Source: Deltaproteobacteria bacterium YD0425bin51 (lineage in GTDB: Bacteria > Desulfobacterota > Desulfobacteria > Desulfobacterales > YD0425bin51). From it: 48,287 bases of DNA. Within the stretch, counting starts at the first letter, position 1; each line of letters starts with the position of its first letter. Both the position numbers and the translations under genes were made by a program. The DNA lies in assembly GCA_002753225.1 (NCBI GenBank), contig PDZS01000035.1, positions 1 through 48,287 of the forward strand, given 5' to 3'. Below are positions 43,120 through 48,287 of this stretch, in pieces. Under the pieces are notes generated by a model. It saw only the letters and a list, made by a program, of their open reading frames with translations. It did not search any database and was not told the origin of the DNA.

Positions 43120-44256
43120 TTAAAGTGTCAAATAATTTTCTAGTCTATTCATACCTTCTTCAATGTTTTCCATTGAGTTTGCATATGAAAACCTAAGATA
43201 CCCTTCACCATTTTTTCCAAAATCAATACCTGGTGTTACCCCGATATGAGCTTTTTCTAAAATATCAAATGCAAGATTATAAGAATTCTTCGATATATGT
43301 TTTGCATTTACAAATACATAAAAAGCACCTGTAGGCTCAACTGTAATTCCAAAGCCCATTTTCTTTAAACGACTAATCATATACTTTCTGCGCTCATTAT
43401 AAATCTTTTTCATATTTGCTATATCGTTTTCTGCATACTTTAAAGCAGCAATTCCTGCTATTTGAACTGTAGAATTTGCTGAAATGAAAAAATTCTGCTG
43501 AAGTTTTTGAATAGGTCTTATGAATTCAGTAGGCGCAATTAAATATCCAAGCCTTAAACCTGTCATTGCATAAAGCTTAGAAAATCCATTTAAAACAAAA
43601 GCTTTATCCGTAAATTCCAAAATAGAATGTTCTTTCCCTTCATAAACTAAACCATGATAGATCTCATCTGACATAATAAGAGGACCAAGTGAAGCAATTT
43701 CTTTCATTCGTTCTTTTGACAAGAGATTACCAGTTGGATTTGAAGGAGAATTTATCATAATAGCTTTTGTCTTATCTGTAATTTTTTCCGCTATAGCAGA
43801 AGGCCTATATTGAAATCCTTCTTCTTCATATACAGGTATAGTTACAGGTTCTCCCTGCATAAATCTTATAAAATTGGGATAACAAGCATAATGAGGATCA
43901 GAAACAATTACTTCATCTCCAGTGTCTAATAATACTGCAAACATAAGAAGCATAGCTGGCGATGTTCCTGAAGTAATTACAACTTGATCTGGGCTTACAT
44001 TAACTCCATAGGTTTTACGATAATGCTCACTTATTTCAAACCTTAAATCAAATAGACCTAGGCTATGAGTATAATGAGTCTGCCCTTTCTTCAAGGCTTT
44101 ATATGCAGCATCTTTAACACATTCAGGAGCTTCAAAGTCTGGCTCTCCAACTTCAAGATGAATAATATTTATTCCTTGACGCTCCATAGTATTAGCTTTT
44201 TCAAGGACGTCCATTACAATGAATGAAGTTATATTTTCTAACCTTTTAGAAATCAT
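43120..44256 (-). CDS. Class I/II pyridoxal-phosphate aminotransferase
   Basis: A 378-residue aspartate-aminotransferase-fold enzyme. The PLP-binding Lys is in NGFSKLYAMTGLRLGY near residue 233. Other conserved blocks are SGTSPAMLLMFAVLLDTGDEVI, NSPSNPTGNLLS, DEIYHGLVY and the Arg in LRFSYANS that binds the substrate carboxylate. The frame opens at a TTG (44283) inside hisG. ATG 44256 (MISKRLENI) with AAAGGT upstream is preferred. It is downstream of hisG and hisI, so a role in amino-acid or histidine-linked metabolism is possible, but substrate specificity cannot be fixed from sequence. Confidence 0.9.
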   Translation of the reverse strand: MISKRLENITSFIVMDVLEKANTMERQGINIIHLEVGEPDFEAPECVKDAAYKALKKGQTHYTHSLGLFDLRFEISEHYRKTYGVNVSPDQVVITSGTSPAMLLMFAVLLDTGDEVIVSDPHYACYPNFIRFMQGEPVTIPVYEEEGFQYRPSAIAEKITDKTKAIMINSPSNPTGNLLSKERMKEIASLGPLIMSDEIYHGLVYEGKEHSILEFTDKAFVLNGFSKLYAMTGLRLGYLIAPTEFIRPIQKLQQNFFISANSTVQIAGIAALKYAENDIANMKKIYNERRKYMISRLKKMGFGITVEPTGAFYVFVNAKHISKNSYNLAFDILEKAHIGVTPGIDFGKNGEGYLRFSYANSMENIEEGMNRLENYLTL

Positions 44257-44275
44257 TATTGTATTTACCTTTTTC

Positions 44276-45148
44276 TTAAACAACTTTATTTAAAGGATAT
44301 TCTATAATTCCTTCAGCGCCATTTGCCAGAAGTTCTGGGATTAAATCTCTTACTATTTCAGAATTTACAATAGTTTCAACTGAAAACCAATTGGATTGAT
44401 AAAGAGAAGCAACAGTAGGAGCTTTCAAACTAGGTAAAATTGATACTATCTTTGAAAGATGAGAGTCTGAGACGTTCATTTTAATACCTACCATTTTTTC
44501 TCCCAACAGCGCACCGTTTAAAAGAAGTGCAATTTGTTCAATCTTCTTTTTTTTATGACTGACTTTCCAAGATTCATGGTTTGCTATTAACTGGGTATTG
44601 GTTTGCATAAGCTCATGAATTATTCTAAGACCATGGGCTTTAATTGTGCTTCCTGTTTCTGTTACTTCAACAATTGCGTCTGCTAAGCCTGTCACAACTT
44701 TTGCTTCTGTTGCACCCCATGAATATTCAATTAAAACATCTATGCCAAGGCCTTCAAAATATCTTTTTGTAAATCCAACCAATTCTGTTGCAATTTTTTT
44801 CCCTTTAAGGTCCTCTAATTTATTAATTGGTGAATCATAGGCAACAGCTAGTACCCATTTTGCGCTTCTTGCGCTTACTTTTGAATATATTAGATCGCAA
44901 ACAACATGGACATTAGAATTATTTTCATATATCCAATCTTTTCCTGTAAGTCCTGCATCTAAGGTATTGTTTTCAACATACCTCGACATTTCCTGAGCCC
45001 TACATATTACACATTCAATAGATTTATCATTTATTTCAGGGAAATAGCTTCTAGAATTAATATTAATTTTCCATCCTGAACGTTTAAATAATTCAATAGT
45101 TGCATCCTGTAAACTTCCTTTTGGAATTCCTAGTTTTAACTTTTCCAT
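44276..45148 (-). CDS. hisG: ATP phosphoribosyltransferase, long form
   Basis: First enzyme of histidine synthesis, joining ATP and PRPP. At 290 residues it is the long form, with a C-terminal ACT-like regulatory domain for histidine feedback (SDSHLSKIVSILPSLKAPTVASL). The catalytic part has LKLGIPKGSLQDATIELF, RAQEMSRYVENNTLDAGLTGKDW and a PRPP loop near DAIVEVTETGSTIKAHGLRI. The long form does not need HisZ. It is preceded by hisI with a 10-base gap and followed by the aminotransferase gene. Confidence 0.97.
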   Translation of the reverse strand: MEKLKLGIPKGSLQDATIELFKRSGWKININSRSYFPEINDKSIECVICRAQEMSRYVENNTLDAGLTGKDWIYENNSNVHVVCDLIYSKVSARSAKWVLAVAYDSPINKLEDLKGKKIATELVGFTKRYFEGLGIDVLIEYSWGATEAKVVTGLADAIVEVTETGSTIKAHGLRIIHELMQTNTQLIANHESWKVSHKKKKIEQIALLLNGALLGEKMVGIKMNVSDSHLSKIVSILPSLKAPTVASLYQSNWFSVETIVNSEIVRDLIPELLANGAEGIIEYPLNKVV

Positions 45149-45158
45149 TTTATTTTAC

Positions 45159-45482
45159 TTACCCATTTTCAATCTTTTTAAAAAAACAACTTCTTTCTCC
45201 TGTGTGGCAAGCCACACCCCCTTTTTGTTCAATTTTCAAAAGAACTGTATCATCATCGCAATCAACTCGGATTTCCTTTACAATCTGAAAATTTCCAGAA
45301 GTTGATCCTTTTATCCACAAAGTCTGCCTTGAACGGCTAAAATATGTTGCAATACCTGTTTGTAATGTTTTTTGCCATGCTTCCTCATTCATAAAAGCAA
45401 GCATTAAAACTTCGCCTGTAATATAATCCTGAGCAATAGCAGGCACAAGACCCCCTAATTTATTAAAATCAAGTTTAACCAT
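45159..45482 (-). CDS. hisI: Phosphoribosyl-AMP cyclohydrolase
   Basis: Opens the purine ring of phosphoribosyl-AMP, the third step of histidine synthesis. At 107 residues it is the single-domain form, without a HisE fusion. The metal-binding residues are seen in VDCDDDTVLLKIEQKG (Asp cluster) and the ACHTGERSCFF Cys/His motif. RQTLWIKGSTSGN is the conserved substrate loop. It starts 36 bases downstream of the activase stop and precedes hisG, so these two his genes may be read from the glycyl-radical operon or from their own promoter, which I could not see. Confidence 0.96.
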   Translation of the reverse strand: MVKLDFNKLGGLVPAIAQDYITGEVLMLAFMNEEAWQKTLQTGIATYFSRSRQTLWIKGSTSGNFQIVKEIRVDCDDDTVLLKIEQKGGVACHTGERSCFFKKIENG

Positions 45483-45518
45483 TATATCATTCCTTATAAT
45501 AAAAAAGAAGCCATTTAA

Positions 45519-46439
45519 TTATTCAGTTTCAATTCCTAAATATTTAAAAAAAAGGTGACTATCCTTTATTTCTTCCTGTTTCATCCAACCTTTAACATCT
45601 TTATTTTCAAAAAATGACGAAGAAACTCCTATTTTATCCATTTTTTCTTTCCATAAAGGATTATAAGGAAGAAGCGATGTTTTTTTTACTCCTAATTTTT
45701 TAAAAAAAGAAGCAATATCATTCAAATTGTCATTTGTCGCAGTTATTCCAGGTATTAAAGGAACTCTTGGAATAACAGGAATTCCTCCATTTATAGATTT
45801 ATTATAAATAATTTCAAAATTTTTTAGTATTCTATCATTAGTTACTTTACAAAATTTTTGATGCAAACTATGATCAATTATTTTTATATCATAATAAATA
45901 AGACTTAAATAAGGATATATTTTATTTTCAAACTGCTCCAAATCAAAATACCCGCTTGTCTCTAAAAGTATATGAACTCCTAAAGACTTTACTTTTTTTA
46001 TAAGCTCTGATGCAAAAGTCATAAAAAGCATTGGTTCTCCACCAGATAATGTCATCCCTCCATTTGAGATTTTAAAAAAAGGAATATCTTTTTTTATTAT
46101 ATCAACAATTGCATCAACACTCATTTCTTTACCGACTTTAGATAGAGCATTTCCTGGACAATCAGATATGCATGAAAAACAAAGATTACACATTTTGCGA
46201 TTTATAAAAAAAGGATTATCTCTATTTAAAGCCTTAGAGTTACATAGTTTTATACAAGTGTTGCAGCCAATGCAAGACTTACTATCAAATGATATCTCAA
46301 CATCAGTTAGTTTGCTTTCTGGATTATGGCACCATATGCAGGAAAGGGGGCAACCTTTAAAAAAGACTACAGTGCGGATACCAGGTCCATCATCTAATGA
46401 ATTTCCTTTTATTTCAAGGATTAAAGGCTGTTTTTCCAT
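45519..46439 (-). CDS. Glycyl-radical enzyme activating protein (radical SAM)
   Basis: A 306-residue radical SAM activase that makes the glycyl radical on its partner enzyme. The SAM cluster is C30-x3-C34-x2-C37 (CPLSCIWC). Two ferredoxin-like [4Fe-4S] motifs follow, C56-x2-C59-x2-C62-x3-C66 and C84-x2-C87-x2-C90-x3-C94. These are present in activases of the glycerol-dehydratase/CutD group and absent from the classical PFL activase. The TLSGGEP motif for SAM is intact. It begins 3 bases after the stop of the glycyl-radical enzyme gene, its certain partner. Confidence 0.95.
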   Translation of the reverse strand: MEKQPLILEIKGNSLDDGPGIRTVVFFKGCPLSCIWCHNPESKLTDVEISFDSKSCIGCNTCIKLCNSKALNRDNPFFINRKMCNLCFSCISDCPGNALSKVGKEMSVDAIVDIIKKDIPFFKISNGGMTLSGGEPMLFMTFASELIKKVKSLGVHILLETSGYFDLEQFENKIYPYLSLIYYDIKIIDHSLHQKFCKVTNDRILKNFEIIYNKSINGGIPVIPRVPLIPGITATNDNLNDIASFFKKLGVKKTSLLPYNPLWKEKMDKIGVSSSFFENKDVKGWMKQEEIKDSHLFFKYLGIETE

Positions 46440-46442
46440 CTT

Positions 46443-48287
46443 TTATATTCGATACTCTGCCCTCTCAATCAGTTCAAGCTGCATATCACGATTAAGCGTC
46501 ACAAAATAAGCATTATAGCCAGAAATTCGTACAATAAGGTTTCTATAATTTTCTGGATGAAGCATAGCATCCTTTAGCATTGCAGATGTTACAACATTCA
46601 TCTGCATTTGCATTCCACCAAGCAAAAAATAAGTCTTTACATAGGAAAACATGCTATCAATAATTTTTTCATGGCTATCAGACAAACTTGGTACAACTTT
46701 AACATTAAAGGCTATATTATTATTTAAATTTTTAGAATCAAGACTTGCAACATCTCTAATATTGTCTAATAGATTCATGGATGCATTTGCTTCAGGAGTA
46801 AGACCGGGTGTAAATGCTTTCCCAGAAAGCCTTCCTGATGGGAGAGCTCCTGCTAATGTCCCAAAGGCCACATGGTTTGACATTGACCAAAAACCGGTCA
46901 TATACATTCCTCCCCTGTAATTTAAATGGCTATTATAAATATTTTTTGATAACTTAGTAATTCTATTTGCTATTTGCAGAGCCTGGTCATTTCCTGAACC
47001 AAAAAGAGGAACTTTTTTTGTGACCATTGCATGAATCTTAGGATGTTTGGCAAAATTACTGTCAATTGCTTCTTTTAAATCTTTAAATGAAATTTTTTTC
47101 TCATCAAATACTAGAGTTTTTATTACCATTAGAGAATCTGTTACATCTGCAAGTCCAACGCACGCTACACCTGTAGTATTATATTTAGCACCACCCTTTG
47201 TGACATCTATCCCCTTTGGAATACAATCTGAAATCAAAGCCGATAAAAAAGGTGTAGGACGTATAACCTGATGCGCTTCACCTAACATATTGTTATATTC
47301 AATAGAATTATCAATCAGAAATTTATATTGAGTTGCAAATGCTTCAAAAAAATCATCAAACCTTTCAAAATGGTTTTCAGAAATTATCCCAGTTTTTGGT
47401 CCAACTTCCCAATTCATTAAAGGATGCTTTCCATTATTTAAAGCCATCTCTAATGCAGCTACCATGTTCATCATTATACAGCCAGTGTGACCAAAATGTT
47501 TCCCTGTAAGAGTTGGCTCGACACAACCGGTTGCAGACCAGTCTTTAAGAGCTTTGGGTTCGTAATTAAACTCTTCAAGAGAACCCATTACTGCATTGTC
47601 ATTATGCATTGAAGGTGTTGCGCAGGTTAAATAATTAACTCCGCAAAGTCTTTTTAAATAAACATCGCTATTTTTATCTTTATTGTATCTTGCATTAACA
47701 TTTGGGTCCCGAATACTCAACATTTCTGTTACTTTCAGGAATATATATGTCATATCATTTACTGCGTCTTTGCCATCTGGAGTAATTCCACCAAGTGTAA
47801 TAGCCTGATCTGAAGAGCTTCCTCCAAAAAGATAATTACCAATATCTGGAATAAGCGGCAGGTGATCTGTGCAGCGCATAAAAAAGCATGAAATAAGCTC
47901 TATTGCATGTTTAATATATAACTTTCTTTCAATCCCGGGTTTTAATTTAGCCATGTCGTGTTCAAAATATGGCTGAAGCCACTGATCTAGTCTGCCCAAA
48001 GAGAGTCCTGCATTTGTGTTTTCCATATGGAAACCAATCCATGATATCCAAATAGCATGAACAGCTTCATCTAAAGTAGATGCTGGATTTTCTGGAACTC
48101 TTTCACAAATTTCAGATATATGACTAAGTTCTAACTTACGTATTGGATCCTGCTCTGATATAGACTCTTTTTTTGCTTGTATACTTAGGTTCTTGGCATA
48201 AATATTTAATCCTTCAAGACATAAAATCATTGCTTCATAAAAAGCTCTTTTTCCAATTTCATCTTGAGGAGTATTATTTAAAAAACT
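46443..48287 (-). CDS. Glycyl-radical enzyme (pyruvate formate-lyase superfamily), 5' end outside window
   Basis: The frame stays open to the window edge, so about 614 codons are seen; family members have about 800 and the N-terminus is missing. The thiyl-radical Cys is in ATGCVEP (codon at plus 47523-47525), followed two residues later by Glu. The Cys-x-Glu pair is typical of eliminases such as glycerol dehydratase and choline lyase, and of hydroxyphenylacetate decarboxylase. PFL has Cys-Cys instead. The glycyl radical is in VRISGYNAYF (Gly codon at plus 46518-46520). GKHFGHTG, SGRLSGKAFTPG and GLSLGRLDQWLQPYF are also seen. The substrate is unassigned. Its activase follows by 3 bases. Confidence 0.93.
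   Translation of the reverse strand, partial: SFLNNTPQDEIGKRAFYEAMILCLEGLNIYAKNLSIQAKKESISEQDPIRKLELSHISEICERVPENPASTLDEAVHAIWISWIGFHMENTNAGLSLGRLDQWLQPYFEHDMAKLKPGIERKLYIKHAIELISCFFMRCTDHLPLIPDIGNYLFGGSSSDQAITLGGITPDGKDAVNDMTYIFLKVTEMLSIRDPNVNARYNKDKNSDVYLKRLCGVNYLTCATPSMHNDNAVMGSLEEFNYEPKALKDWSATGCVEPTLTGKHFGHTGCIMMNMVAALEMALNNGKHPLMNWEVGPKTGIISENHFERFDDFFEAFATQYKFLIDNSIEYNNMLGEAHQVIRPTPFLSALISDCIPKGIDVTKGGAKYNTTGVACVGLADVTDSLMVIKTLVFDEKKISFKDLKEAIDSNFAKHPKIHAMVTKKVPLFGSGNDQALQIANRITKLSKNIYNSHLNYRGGMYMTGFWSMSNHVAFGTLAGALPSGRLSGKAFTPGLTPEANASMNLLDNIRDVASLDSKNLNNNIAFNVKVVPSLSDSHEKIIDSMFSYVKTYFLLGGMQMQMNVVTSAMLKDAMLHPENYRNLIVRISGYNAYFVTLNRDMQLELIERAEYRI

Overview
The window is a gene-dense, AT-rich bacterial chromosome segment. 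G+C looks like roughly one third by eye; I did not count it. The gene set points to an anaerobic Desulfobacterota ('deltaproteobacterial') organism, most likely Desulfobacterales-like. The clues are a tungsten-type aldehyde:ferredoxin oxidoreductase, a glycyl-radical enzyme with its activase, polyhydroxyalkanoate (PHA) regulators, an MJ0042-type zinc-ribbon/DUF3426 protein, CheZ beside a CheX-like DUF3334 protein, and a large hybrid sensor kinase. This placement is inference; there is no rRNA in the window. I saw no CRISPR array, insertion sequence or prophage module. No stretch longer than 300 bases lacks a gene. The largest gaps are 30652-30858 and 35935-36130, each about 200 bases.

Layout. 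91-3142: transketolase, then a convergent pair of genes (a conserved hypothetical and a CxxCxxCC protein) separated from it by a shared terminator. 3222-6838: a fatty-acid beta-oxidation operon (FadN-type fusion plus thiolase) whose promoter carries a perfect 24-bp palindrome like Bacillus FadR boxes. 6952-10815: a PhnD-like binding protein followed by a hybrid histidine kinase. 10944-12544: a chain of overlapping small genes ending in an MNT nucleotidyltransferase/HEPN (HepT-like) toxin-antitoxin pair. 12581-16957: a secreted protein that looks like two fused TIM-barrel hydrolase-like halves, followed by an O-antigen-ligase-like membrane protein. 16951-23192: radical SAM protein, mnmG, cbpA-like DnaJ, hpt, and an acidic zinc-ribbon membrane protein. 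23248: tRNA with a CAT anticodon.

23403-26087: a PatZ/Pka-like protein acetyltransferase fusion. 26077-30651 (minus): a run of hypothetical, ApbE, PP-loop thiolation-like and small-protein genes ending with glycogen synthase. 30859-31785: a phasin-like protein and a PhaR regulator. 31819-33862: acyltransferase and SDR. 34009-40004: aldehyde:ferredoxin oxidoreductase, divergent from a long acetyl-CoA hydrolase/transferase and a PEP-carboxykinase homologue with most catalytic residues replaced. 40052-43094: two unrelated CheY-P phosphatases tail to tail (DUF3334/CheX-like and CheZ) and a PAS-GAF-GGDEF diguanylate cyclase. 43120-48287 (minus): aminotransferase, hisG, hisI, a glycyl-radical activase and a glycyl-radical enzyme cut by the window end.

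Together the genes suggest a metabolism built on acyl-CoA oxidation, carbon storage (PHA and glycogen), acetate/aldehyde/CoA chemistry and flagellar chemotaxis. The items most worth following up are the inactivated-looking PEPCK in a CoA-transferase operon, the glycyl-radical enzyme of unassigned substrate, the extended HEPN/MNT gene chain, the tandem-barrel secreted protein and the FadR-like operator.
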